A stretch of DNA of 56,732 nucleotides. It comes from Butyrivibrio sp. GTDB lineage: Bacteria; Bacillota; Clostridia; Lachnospirales; Lachnospiraceae. This document shows, one piece after another, positions 16,826 to 24,562 of this stretch. Below the pieces are notes generated by a model, which saw only the letters and a program-made list of their open reading frames with translations, ran no database searches and had not been told where the DNA came from. Where the stretch lies: contig JAEDHB010000009.1 of assembly GCA_016297265.1 (NCBI GenBank), positions 1-56,732 of the forward strand, written 5' to 3'. The translations under genes were made by a program, and so were the position numbers. Each line of letters starts with the position of its first letter. Within the stretch, counting starts at the first letter, position 1.

Positions 16826-16851
16826 CTACCATATATTCGACAAAATGGTAG
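16826..16851 (-). promoter_or_regulatory. 0A box inside an inverted repeat, upstream of the Spo0A-type gene
   Basis: TTTGTCGAA on the minus strand (16836-16844) is a perfect match to the 0A-box core TGTCGAA bound by phosphorylated Spo0A. It lies in the loop of a 7-bp inverted repeat (CTACCAT/ATGGTAG, 16826-16832 with 16845-16851). The site is about 67 bases from the ATG, so autoregulation, or control by the canonical Spo0A, is likely. Confidence 0.65.
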
Positions 16852-16878
16852 TATAATTTTGTATTTTTTGTAATATTT

Positions 16879-17277
16879 TTACATATCAAAATAAAACAGA
16901 CTTCCTGCCAGTTTTCCTATGGCCAGTATAAGCAGAATTATTCCAAACCCTCTCTTAATTCTGCTTCTTCTTGCAAACACGGGAAAGCCCTTGACCATCT
17001 CCGCCAAAGATATCAGAAAACATCCGATAAATACACCCATTCCCAACACTGCAAGGCACATTATGGCTGTTCCCAATTCAATTTTTACCCGGAAAATAAA
17101 GAGAATATTGCCGATTATTGCTCCGGCAATCATAAATGATTCATATAGCCTGACTTTCTTTGCCGTGTGCGATAATTGTGCAAATCTAGGCACTATCGAC
17201 AATGTTGAAAAGACGGCAAAGTATCCGCCGGCTGTTATTACTCCGGCAAAAAGAGCAAAAATAATACATAATACCAT
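16879..17277 (-). CDS. spoVAB: Stage V sporulation protein AB
   Basis: This 132-residue membrane protein has four or five hydrophobic segments. The pattern GVITAGGYFAVFSTLSIVPRFAQ at the N-terminus and GCFLISLAEM in the middle fit SpoVAB. Its ATG overlaps the spoVAA stop (TAATG), so the two are coupled and probably read through from sigF. The next gene downstream is the Spo0A-type regulator rather than spoVAC, which is unusual. Confidence 0.9.
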   Translation of the reverse strand: MVLCIIFALFAGVITAGGYFAVFSTLSIVPRFAQLSHTAKKVRLYESFMIAGAIIGNILFIFRVKIELGTAIMCLAVLGMGVFIGCFLISLAEMVKGFPVFARRSRIKRGFGIILLILAIGKLAGSLFYFDM

Positions 17278-17885
17278 TATCTGCTTTCCTTTTCACTATT
17301 GTTGATTATCGTTGTATTAACATCATCCTCATACAGCTTCATGCCAATTTCCATAGGAGTTGGATCCTTTTCTTTTTTTCTTGAGGCCAGATGATTATAG
17401 AATATAATTACCCCCAGGGAAATGCCTACACAATAACATATTTTCATTGCGAGAACCGAATTATCCCTGCCACCCACAAAATTGCTGAAATGCTCAAATA
17501 TGCCCTCCACATCAACATCATTTCCGTATGCCGTTATTGCAAATGCTCCTCCGAAGAATACAATCATGCAGATAACAAATACCTTTATATTGGTCCACCA
17601 TCTTTTCTCCGCTTCATCCTTTTTGTAAGATATTACAAAATCCGGCTCACCAAGTGCATTGACATCCACACCTTCCACCTGCTGCTGTATTATTTTGATT
17701 ATGTCTATGGCGCTGAACACATATCTCCTGCTTTTGACATCGGGGGCATTGGCAATGAGTAGTGCTCTTACTTTGGCGGTCACATTTTTGTCGGAACACC
17801 ATACATCTGCAATGCTTCCGATTGTAATTCTGCTGTCCGTTACAATAGTGTTTTTGTTAAAGCTGATATAAACTGTCTCTTTCAT
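17277..17885 (-). CDS. spoVAA: Stage V sporulation protein AA
   Basis: The protein has 202 residues. A soluble N-terminal domain (KETVYISFNKN..., with IGSIADVW) is followed by two transmembrane segments near residues 100-120 and 146-163, with the SpoVAA-like stretch WWTNIKVFVICMIVFFGGAF between. The C-terminus includes KDPTPMEIGMKLYED. It follows sigF by one base, so the sigF operon continues into spoVAA-spoVAB as in related Clostridia. Confidence 0.9.
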   Translation of the reverse strand: MKETVYISFNKNTIVTDSRITIGSIADVWCSDKNVTAKVRALLIANAPDVKSRRYVFSAIDIIKIIQQQVEGVDVNALGEPDFVISYKKDEAEKRWWTNIKVFVICMIVFFGGAFAITAYGNDVDVEGIFEHFSNFVGGRDNSVLAMKICYCVGISLGVIIFYNHLASRKKEKDPTPMEIGMKLYEDDVNTTIINNSEKESR

Positions 17886-17886
17886 A

Positions 17887-18612
17887 TTAGGTCTCCATTC
17901 GTTTGCGCATACGCAAAAGTATTCTTTTCTCCAATCTGGATACCTGAACCTGGGATATACCCATTATTTTCGCAATATCCGTCTGTGTCATATCTTCGTA
18001 GTATCTCATCCGTATCAATTCCCTCTCGTCCTCCTTAAGTTCCTTGATTCCTTCATTTATCATTATTTTGTTGAGAACGGATTCATTTTCAGTTTCGCTT
18101 GCGGATGCGGCGAGCTTATCCACAATATAATTTGAGCTTCCGTCGCCCTGGTATATCTCTCGATAAATTGAGTCAACTTCCCTGTCAGCGATTCCTGCTA
18201 CGACTACATCTTCAATACTTAGCCCCGTAGCCTGCGCAATTTCTTCCACCGTAGCCTCATGTCCCTTTGTGTTGCTGATTTTTTCTGCCGCTGCTTTAAT
18301 TTTCCAATTGTTCTCCTTGATGGAACGGGATATTTTTATTAGACCGTCATCCCGAATAAATCTCTTTATTTCTCCCATAATCATAGGCACGGCATAAGTT
18401 GAAAACATCAGTTCGAGGCTTAAGTCAAACTTGTCTATGGCTTTAATCAGTCCAATTGTTCCAATCTGGTTGATATCCTCCATATCGTATCCTCGTCCGC
18501 GAAATCTTTTTGATATGCTGTACACAAGTCCCATATTCTCCAGAACCAGCATGTCGCGGGCTTCCCTGCTTCCGTTATGTGCCAGTTCAATTAATTCTTT
18601 GGTATGATCCAT
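17887..18612 (-). CDS. sigF: RNA polymerase sigma factor F (forespore)
   Basis: The protein has 241 residues. Region 2 reads DINQIGTIGLIKAIDKFD, region 3 covers the middle, and region 4 has the helix-turn-helix TQTDIAKIMGISQVQVSRLEKR at the C-terminus. It directs the first forespore-specific transcription and is held inactive by SpoIIAB. The position directly after spoIIAA-spoIIAB separates it from sigma G and B. The ATG at 18612 is preferred to a GTG at 18618 because GGAGG is seven bases upstream. Confidence 0.95.
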   Translation of the reverse strand: MDHTKELIELAHNGSREARDMLVLENMGLVYSISKRFRGRGYDMEDINQIGTIGLIKAIDKFDLSLELMFSTYAVPMIMGEIKRFIRDDGLIKISRSIKENNWKIKAAAEKISNTKGHEATVEEIAQATGLSIEDVVVAGIADREVDSIYREIYQGDGSSNYIVDKLAASASETENESVLNKIMINEGIKELKEDERELIRMRYYEDMTQTDIAKIMGISQVQVSRLEKRILLRMRKRMET

Positions 18613-18627
18613 AATCACACCTCCAAA

Positions 18628-19053
18628 TTAATTATTTCCAACTCCTATTGTTTTACTCATTCTAATTACGGTTCCGTGATTTTCTATGGATTCAACCTTG
18701 AGTTCATCCATAAATACTTCCATAAAGGTAAATCCCATTCCGGAGCGCTCACTGTCACTTCCCGTTGTGTAAAACGGTTCCATCGCCTGCCTTATATCAC
18801 GAATTCCCCTGCCAAAATCGGTTACTGTTACAGTCAGGGTGTTTTCCTCCACCAGTATGTCCAGAATAATGCTTCCGCCTTTTTCGTCATAACCGTGAAT
18901 AACTGCATTGGTGACCGCCTCGGATACCGCTGTTTTAATATCATTTATTTCCTCTAAGGTCGGATTGAGTTCCGTTGCCACGGCTGCAACGCATACCCTT
19001 GCCAGACTTTCGTTTTCGGACCGTGCTTCAAATTCCATTTTTACTCTATTCAT
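18628..19053 (-). CDS. spoIIAB: Anti-sigma F factor (serine kinase)
   Basis: The protein has 141 residues with a GHKL/HATPase-type fold. The N box lies in AVSEAVTNAVIHGY and the ATP-lid glycine boxes in DFGRGIRD and RSGMGFTFME. SpoIIAB binds sigma F and phosphorylates SpoIIAA. The gene overlaps spoIIAA by 8 bases, with its ribosome binding site (GAGGAGG) in the end of spoIIAA, and precedes sigF by 15 bases, the standard operon plan. Confidence 0.95.
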   Translation of the reverse strand: MNRVKMEFEARSENESLARVCVAAVATELNPTLEEINDIKTAVSEAVTNAVIHGYDEKGGSIILDILVEENTLTVTVTDFGRGIRDIRQAMEPFYTTGSDSERSGMGFTFMEVFMDELKVESIENHGTVIRMSKTIGVGNN

Positions 19054-19393
19054 ATGTAACCTCCTCGTTAATCAATTTATCAATTTCTTCATTCTGCTCG
19101 GTAATTTCCTGCAGACCAAAAATTCTGAATATCCTCTGCATCTGGGAATTCAAATTGCAGGCATATACCACGCCTCCCGTGGGATGGATTTTTTTGTATC
19201 TTCCCATGATAAGACCTATTCCAGAACTATCCATAAAATTGACCTTTCTGAAATCAAATGCCAGGGACCTTATGCTTGTCTCCATTATTTTTCTGTCTAT
19301 TTCTTCCCTAATCCTCTGTGCAATGTGATGATCCAAATCGCTATCCAGCCGAATCACCAGTAAATTATTGGTAACACTGCATACTTCCTTCAT
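19046..19393 (-). CDS. spoIIAA: Anti-anti-sigma factor SpoIIAA
   Basis: This 115-residue STAS-domain protein, in the unphosphorylated state, frees sigma F by binding SpoIIAB. The phosphorylation site is the first or second serine of MDSSGIGLIMG near residues 57-58. The ATG at 19393 has GGAGG five bases upstream; an upstream extension of 13 codons is read by the open frame but has no ribosome binding site. Only 22 bases separate the start from the terminator of the upstream gene, so the position of the sigma-H promoter is unclear. Confidence 0.95.
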   Translation of the reverse strand: MKEVCSVTNNLLVIRLDSDLDHHIAQRIREEIDRKIMETSIRSLAFDFRKVNFMDSSGIGLIMGRYKKIHPTGGVVYACNLNSQMQRIFRIFGLQEITEQNEEIDKLINEEVTYE

Positions 19394-19414
19394 AAAAACC
19401 TCCAAAAATAAAAT

Positions 19415-19440
19415 AGGAGCAATTGAAATCAATTGCTCCT
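19415..19440 (-). terminator. Terminator of the TPR gene, just before spoIIAA
   Basis: A 10-bp perfect stem (19431-19440 with 19415-19424, AGGAGCAATT/AATTGCTCCT) with a 6-base loop is followed on the minus strand by a T-rich stretch. It ends 22 bases before the spoIIAA ATG. Confidence 0.75.
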
Positions 19441-19469
19441 ACGACATACATAATATGTGTGGTTTATTC

Positions 19470-20849
19470 TTAAGTACGTCCTGCCAGGTATTCATCAAGC
19501 TTTTGTGCCAATGCCGTTCCTGAATACTTATCATGAATAATATCAATGTACTGTTGTGCTTTTTCATCCTCGCTGAGATTGAGATATGTCATTGCAAGGT
19601 AGTATAATGTCTCAACATTGCTACTGTCCAGCTTATATGCTCTCAGAAGGTAAATCTCTGCCTGAACATAGTTTTTCTGTTTGAATGCTTCAACACCTGA
19701 TGTATAAAATACCTTCGGTCCACCCTGACATTTTTCTGATACAAATGTGAACAGACTCTTTGCATTCTCTGACGGAAGCTGGGTTACATCAAGTTCTGCC
19801 AGAATAAGTGCTGCCTCATCCAGATTATTGTTCTCATATGCATATATTGCATTTACGAGCTTTGTATAAAGAGCGGCATCACTGTCATCGCCCTTGAGAC
19901 CGTTTAATTCCTTATTTGCAATGTCAAGCTTAGTCTTGAGTTCCTTAATCTCGGATTCTTTTGCAGTAAGTTCCAGGGATACGGAAGATATTTTTTCACT
20001 GTATTCCTTGATTGTAGTACTGTTTTCATACTGCTCCTTCTGCAATTTTGACGGAAGGATGAGGAACCACATTATTGCGATACCAATAACTATTCCCAGT
20101 ATGATATATATTACCGTCAAAACACCACTGGCAGGTTCCTTGTAGGAATTACGCGGAACGATAATATCATTGCCCGAAAGTGATTTGAGTTTTTTACCAT
20201 TGAGAGCCGGGTCATCATCTTTGTCCTCCTGGTGGATGAGATTACCCGTCATCGCATCCCTGTATCTCAATGCCAGCGTATTATTGCGGTCAATTTTGAG
20301 AACGCGGTTTAACATCTTGGCGGCTCTGTCCGTCTCACCCTTTTTGAGATACAACAATGCAAGCAACAACAATGCCTTTACAAACTTTGTATTGGTTGAG
20401 ATAACTTTTTTGAGCTGGATGATTGCTACATCCTCCCCGCCTTCCTTAGCGGTTGTCAATGCGATATTGTATTTTTTGATTGACTGGTTGATATCCTCCA
20501 GTCTGTTAGGACTTGATTTTATTTTGCGGATATATGCTTCGGCAACATTTTTCTCTTTCTTGAAATTGAGGCTTATAACCCATTCCGAAAGTGCTAAAGC
20601 CACCTCTCCCATCTCATAATATACAAGACCCAGAAGATTTCTTGCTTTAATATTCTTTTTATTTAAATCAAGACTGTTCTTCAAGGCTACAATAGCCCCT
20701 GATAAATCCCTTACCTGCGCCTTGGCCAAACCTGCATTGTAGTAGGTATTGGAGGCCTTAACAACCACCTTATATACTGACACATCTGCGCCGCACTTAA
20801 GACAGTAGTCATTATCAGTGAGAACATTATTACATTTGTAACATCTCAT
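19470..20849 (-). CDS. Zinc-ribbon, TPR-repeat membrane protein
   Basis: The protein has 459 residues. A short N-terminal zinc ribbon (CYKCNN...CLKCGA, residues 3-19) is followed by about four TPR-like repeats (30-210), one transmembrane helix near 243-265 (VLTVIYIILGIVIGIAIMWF), a coiled coil of about 45 residues (EKISSVSLELTAKESEIKELK) and two more TPR units at the C-terminus. The order suggests a single-pass protein with TPR modules on both sides of the membrane. No function can be assigned. It lies between a 46-residue gene and the spoIIA operon and ends at the terminator at 19415. Confidence 0.82.
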   Translation of the reverse strand: MRCYKCNNVLTDNDYCLKCGADVSVYKVVVKASNTYYNAGLAKAQVRDLSGAIVALKNSLDLNKKNIKARNLLGLVYYEMGEVALALSEWVISLNFKKEKNVAEAYIRKIKSSPNRLEDINQSIKKYNIALTTAKEGGEDVAIIQLKKVISTNTKFVKALLLLALLYLKKGETDRAAKMLNRVLKIDRNNTLALRYRDAMTGNLIHQEDKDDDPALNGKKLKSLSGNDIIVPRNSYKEPASGVLTVIYIILGIVIGIAIMWFLILPSKLQKEQYENSTTIKEYSEKISSVSLELTAKESEIKELKTKLDIANKELNGLKGDDSDAALYTKLVNAIYAYENNNLDEAALILAELDVTQLPSENAKSLFTFVSEKCQGGPKVFYTSGVEAFKQKNYVQAEIYLLRAYKLDSSNVETLYYLAMTYLNLSEDEKAQQYIDIIHDKYSGTALAQKLDEYLAGRT

Positions 20850-20863
20850 GGTGCGTCTCCGAT

Positions 20864-21004
20864 CTATTTTTCTGTGATTTCCTTAACAATTCTATCAATA
20901 ACTGCTGTAACATCAGTTGTATCAATATTGTAGATTGCATCTTCAGCCTCATCCACTTCGATACTTGGCTGAAATTTCTTGATTTCATCATCGAAATTGA
21001 TCAT
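20864..21004 (-). CDS. Small acidic protein, 46 aa, unknown function
   Basis: I do not recognise this protein. It reads MINFDDEIKKFQPSIEVDEA and ends in a helical EDAIYNIDTTDVTAVIDR stretch. It has a near-perfect ribosome binding site (AAGGAGGAAT, about four bases before the ATG) provided by the last codons of folC. The open frame is 141 bases with no gaps between it and either neighbour beyond 1 and 14 bases, so it is probably a real gene in the folC-TPR operon. Confidence 0.65.
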   Translation of the reverse strand: MINFDDEIKKFQPSIEVDEAEDAIYNIDTTDVTAVIDRIVKEITEK

Positions 21005-21005
21005 G

Positions 21006-22292
21006 TTATTCCTCCTTCTGGACTAATCCTGTCTGTGATAATATCTCACCGACAAGATAAAGAGAACCGGCAGCATATACTGTTTTCCCCTGTTCAATAT
21101 ACACTAATGCCCTGTCACAGGCATCCGATACTTTTTCAATAATCTCAATATGCTCCCTGCACTCGCCTGTAAAGCATGCTTTCATCATACCTGTATCGAG
21201 TCCCCGCCGATCGGCAAGCCTTGTCAGAATAAAGCAGTCAAAAAGCTTTGCGTTACAAATTTTCTGTATTACTGATTCGTAATCCTTGTCACTTACACAG
21301 GAAAAAATCAATGCTCTTGATTCCCTGCCGTCTCTTGCTACGGATTCCAGGAAATTATCGATTCCGTCGTCATTATGCGCTCCGTCAATAATGAAATTCC
21401 GGCGGATTGTCTGCATCCTTCCAATCCAGTGCATTTTCATAAGTCCGGCCCGGAGAACATCCATATCACGAACGCCTAAACACGCCGCTGCAACCAACGC
21501 TGTTGATGCATTATATATCTGATAAACTGCCCTATTGGCTATTGAAAAACATACACTATCATAATAACTATTTTTCAGGCAAAAATCAATCCTTTTATCA
21601 CTGATATCGCATATCCTGATATCGTTCCTTTCTATCCGGTAAACCGGTGCCTGCCTCTGCTTCGCAATCCCTTCTATTACAGAGGCTGCCGTTTCATCAT
21701 TGGCAAAAACAACACATGGCACTCCTTGTTTCAGGATTCCTGCCTTTTCGTATGCTATTTTATCAATCGAATCACCAAGAATATCCGTGTGGTCAAGGCT
21801 TATTGATGTGATAATTGTCAGCTCCGGCCCGGAGAACACATTGGTTGCATCAAGCCTTCCTCCAAGTCCCGTCTCCAGTATGATGTAATCGGGATTTCGT
21901 CTTTTGAAAATATACATTGCCATCCCGAAGAGAAATTCAAAAAATGAAGGATGTGACAGACCATCCGAAACCATATCTTCAGATACATTTCTGACTATCT
22001 CAAAGGTCTTTTCAAATTCCTCGTCGCCAACTGAGGCTCCGTCAATCGCGATTCGCTCGTTGAGTCTGACAAGATGGGGAGATGTAAATATCCCGACGCT
22101 GTAGCCTGCCTCTCTGAGAATACTTCCAAGATATGCGCAGGTAGAACCCTTTCCGTTAGTTCCCGCTATGTGTATTATTTTGCTGTCAATATCCGCGCAA
22201 TCCAGTCTGCGAAGCATCTCCTTCGTATTATCCGCGGATGACTTTTTATTAAATTTGGGAATGTCGTATATATATTTCGTTTCTTTTGTCAT
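21006..22292 (-). CDS. folC: Bifunctional folylpolyglutamate synthase/dihydrofolate synthase
   Basis: This 428-residue Mur-ligase family enzyme joins glutamate to dihydropteroate or tetrahydrofolate using ATP. The P-loop reads GTNGKGST near residue 43-50, FTSPHLVRLNERI is the folate-site motif near 71, and SLDHTDILG near 165 and GAHNDDGI in the C-terminal half complete the family marks. The ATG at 22292 is preferred to a longer open frame because GGGAGA precedes it by about eight bases and the length then fits FolC. It is driven by a sigma-A promoter at 22315-22343. Confidence 0.92.
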   Translation of the reverse strand: MTKETKYIYDIPKFNKKSSADNTKEMLRRLDCADIDSKIIHIAGTNGKGSTCAYLGSILREAGYSVGIFTSPHLVRLNERIAIDGASVGDEEFEKTFEIVRNVSEDMVSDGLSHPSFFEFLFGMAMYIFKRRNPDYIILETGLGGRLDATNVFSGPELTIITSISLDHTDILGDSIDKIAYEKAGILKQGVPCVVFANDETAASVIEGIAKQRQAPVYRIERNDIRICDISDKRIDFCLKNSYYDSVCFSIANRAVYQIYNASTALVAAACLGVRDMDVLRAGLMKMHWIGRMQTIRRNFIIDGAHNDDGIDNFLESVARDGRESRALIFSCVSDKDYESVIQKICNAKLFDCFILTRLADRRGLDTGMMKACFTGECREHIEIIEKVSDACDRALVYIEQGKTVYAAGSLYLVGEILSQTGLVQKEE

Positions 22293-22314
22293 CTTTGAAG
22301 TTCTCCCTTTGAGT

Positions 22315-22343
22315 AATATAATTGAAAAAGGCGATAATATCAA
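22315..22343 (-). promoter_or_regulatory. Sigma-A promoter for folC
   Basis: TTGATA (22338-22343), 17 bp, TATATT (22315-22320) on the minus strand; each box matches five of six consensus positions. The leader is short, about 16 bases after the -10 region, and includes GGGAGA. Confidence 0.7.
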
Positions 22344-22367
22344 GTAAAAATAAAGCACAAAAAAAGA

Positions 22368-22400
22368 CATCTTTCGTTACAATACAACAAACAAAAGATG
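22368..22400 (-). terminator. Terminator after the HAD gene
   Basis: A 7-bp stem (22394-22400 with 22368-22374, CATCTTT/AAAGATG) has a 19-base loop and is followed on the minus strand by TCTTTTTTT. The loop is long for a strong terminator, but the T-run makes the call likely. Confidence 0.6.
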
Positions 22401-22405
22401 CCCGT

Positions 22406-23014
22406 TTATCTGTTATTCTTGCATATTTCTTCCACCTGTCTTGACGCATCTTCATAGGACTTAAATACCACTCCGTTAATCCCCAATGAGCGTGCAGCTT
22501 CAATATTGCGTTCCAGGTCATCAATGAATATGGCATTCTGAGGAACAATATCATACATTCTGATAAGGCGCTCATATATTGATATCTCAGGCTTAATTTC
22601 TTTTACCCTGTAGGATACCACTGCACCCTCGACATATTTAAGAAAATCAAAATTATCTTCGCATGCTTCAAATGCTGCTTTAGAAAAATTGGATAGAATA
22701 TATGTGTGAAAGCCCCTGTCGCGATAATACTTTATCCATTCGGAGGAGTAATCACATACCTCAACTATCTTATCAAGATTACTAAATATTTTTCTGATAT
22801 CCTCTTCATAATCCGGTGCACCCGCAACAAATTGTTCCACAATGTCGTTGTCCGGAATACTTCCCCTGTCAAATTCGTGCCACAATGGATTGCGCACTGT
22901 CGCATCCGCCACAGCCTCAAATCTGTCCGCAGGTACGCCCATTCTCTCAAATACCTTTGGCCAATCTGCAATTGCAAGAACATTTCCAATATCAAAAATA
23001 ATTGTATCTATCAT
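22406..23014 (-). CDS. HAD superfamily hydrolase (IA-type)
   Basis: The protein has about 202 residues. The nucleophile motif is FDIGNVL near residues 7-13 in the N-terminus, where the usual second Asp of DxDGT is Gly-Asn as in the YihX/epoxide-hydrolase-like group. Later motifs are ILSNFSKA (motif II, about 110) and KPEISIYERL and FIDDLERNIEAA (motif IV). The substrate is likely a phosphorylated small molecule. The start ATG (23014) overlaps the J-domain stop (TGATG), with GGAGG six bases upstream. Confidence 0.85.
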   Translation of the reverse strand: MIDTIIFDIGNVLAIADWPKVFERMGVPADRFEAVADATVRNPLWHEFDRGSIPDNDIVEQFVAGAPDYEEDIRKIFSNLDKIVEVCDYSSEWIKYYRDRGFHTYILSNFSKAAFEACEDNFDFLKYVEGAVVSYRVKEIKPEISIYERLIRMYDIVPQNAIFIDDLERNIEAARSLGINGVVFKSYEDASRQVEEICKNNR

Positions 23015-23685
23015 CAGTATCCTCCGCAACCGCAACATAACATCTGTGCAAGGCACTCACAGCACATCATTCTGGCACAGCAGTTACCCATATCATCAAC
23101 AGGTCCATAGTTGCTGCTCATATTCTGATACCATCCGTTCTGATTAACCAGTCTGTTATATAATGCCTGATATTCCTGATTGCCCGGCTCCATATTAGCA
23201 GCCATTTCAGCATCCTGTCTGGCGTTAATCATATTGCCCATTCCTATATTGCAGTAAGCATGTACATAATACCAGCTTGCATCACGCTCCTGCATGGTCA
23301 TGCTCTCCAAAACATTATATGCCTCGGCATAATGTCCTGAATTAACATAATTGATTGCGGAACGAATTTTAGCATTATTGCCCGAATAACCGCCGGCCTG
23401 TCCATATCCCCCTGCCTGCTGGCCGTAGCCGTAACCATAGCCGCCGGCCTGTCCATAACTGCCGCTCTGACCGTAACCATAGGAAGATGAACCCCCATGT
23501 TCACGCTCATCTACAATTCTGTTATAGGCTTCCTGTATCTGCTTAAATTTTTCCTCCGCCTGCTCCCTGTTAGGATTGTTAACATTGGCGTCCGGATGAT
23601 ACATCCTGCTAAGCTTTCTGTATGCTTTTTTTATCTCATCCATGCTAGCGTTTCTTGATACACCTAACACTGAATATGGATCCAT
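23014..23685 (-). CDS. J-domain protein with Gly/Tyr-rich linker and Cys-rich tail
   Basis: The protein has 223 residues. A J domain (about 1-62, with HPD near residue 31-33) is followed by a linker of about 40 residues made almost only of G, Y, Q, S and A, then a helical TPR-like segment (about 105-175) and a tail ending in clustered cysteines (CCARMMCCECLAQMLCCGCGG). It should recruit and stimulate an Hsp70 (DnaK). The cysteine tail could bind metal or be lipidated, or mediate assembly, but no experimental family role is known to me. It lies between a DUF5685 gene and a HAD gene. Confidence 0.88.
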   Translation of the reverse strand: MDPYSVLGVSRNASMDEIKKAYRKLSRMYHPDANVNNPNREQAEEKFKQIQEAYNRIVDEREHGGSSSYGYGQSGSYGQAGGYGYGYGQQAGGYGQAGGYSGNNAKIRSAINYVNSGHYAEAYNVLESMTMQERDASWYYVHAYCNIGMGNMINARQDAEMAANMEPGNQEYQALYNRLVNQNGWYQNMSSNYGPVDDMGNCCARMMCCECLAQMLCCGCGGY

Positions 23686-23720
23686 CGCCGTTCCTCCCGG
23701 TATGTAATAATGACATCTGC

Positions 23721-24551
23721 TTAATCCTGCTTATTTCGTTTGTCACAAATCTGATTAAACCTACACCAAATACCAACATATAATATATTTCTTAGTATAT
23801 CTGAATTTTCCAAAATTGGCAAACTTTCAAAAGCTCTTGCACTCTGTGAAGCAATCAGGGTCAAATCATCACGAAAGCTTTTTTCAAATCCCTCTTTATC
23901 ATATTCTGCGACAAGCGGATTATAATTATTTTTCTTGATATCCTTTTCGATGTCATCAAATGCATCCATCATATATATAAATTTGCCCAGATAGAATCCG
24001 AATCTTCTCATAGGTTGCTGCCACTCATCTTCCCTGAACACAAATAATTCTCCAAGCATTTTACCGGTTGGAGTTGCCGCAATATCGATTGATTTCTCGT
24101 TGTTTTTTTCTATTTCATGCTGACTCTTAATATATTCCTCAATTGCCCTTGCCTGGCGCGGATATTGTTTATTTGCTTTCTTAAATGCACGCTTAAGGAG
24201 ACCGGACAAAGCATTTTTCTTGAGGCTTCCCTCATCTTCCCAGTCATCCTTTAGCTTGTAATATGTGAGCATTACATTCATTGCTGCCGCATAATCCGTA
24301 TATTGATTGGATCTCGCTTCATGCGTTTTAACAGGATGAGGTATACAGCGCCTCTTAACTGCTTCCGGATTATCCTCATACAATGCTGATAAAACAATTG
24401 CCAGAAATGTCATATCATACGACAGTGTCATCCTTCCGGACATACCAAAATTCTCACCCAGGCTGTGACATAATCCGCAATAATATGATTTGTACATATT
24501 GTAATCTTTTATTTTCAATTCATCTTTGAAAATAGTAATATATCCAAACAT
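23721..24551 (-). CDS. DUF5685 family protein
   Basis: This 276-residue all-helical protein matches DUF5685 by its MFGYITI N-terminus, YYCGLCHSLG (residues 23-32), and the conserved DAFDDIEKDIKKNNYNP (196-212). Two Asp-rich motifs are visible: DDWED at about 102-106 and DAFDD at 196-200. Such a pair resembles the metal-binding motifs of class I isoprenoid synthases, but this is an inference from pattern only. The gene is 12 bases downstream of the zinc-ribbon gene and 35 bases upstream of the J-domain gene, so the three form one transcription unit. Confidence 0.8.
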   Translation of the reverse strand: MFGYITIFKDELKIKDYNMYKSYYCGLCHSLGENFGMSGRMTLSYDMTFLAIVLSALYEDNPEAVKRRCIPHPVKTHEARSNQYTDYAAAMNVMLTYYKLKDDWEDEGSLKKNALSGLLKRAFKKANKQYPRQARAIEEYIKSQHEIEKNNEKSIDIAATPTGKMLGELFVFREDEWQQPMRRFGFYLGKFIYMMDAFDDIEKDIKKNNYNPLVAEYDKEGFEKSFRDDLTLIASQSARAFESLPILENSDILRNILYVGIWCRFNQICDKRNKQD

Positions 24552-24562
24552 ATGTCTCCTAA

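Noticed and set aside
19440..19560. AGGA and GAAT words that might make a sigma-H promoter for spoIIAA
   Set aside because: The spacings (9 and 24 bases) do not fit the expected 17-18 bases between these words.
23390..23500. Repetitive stretch that might suggest a repeat array
   Set aside because: It is the coding repeat of the Gly/Tyr-rich linker of the J-domain protein, without regular spacers, so not a CRISPR array.
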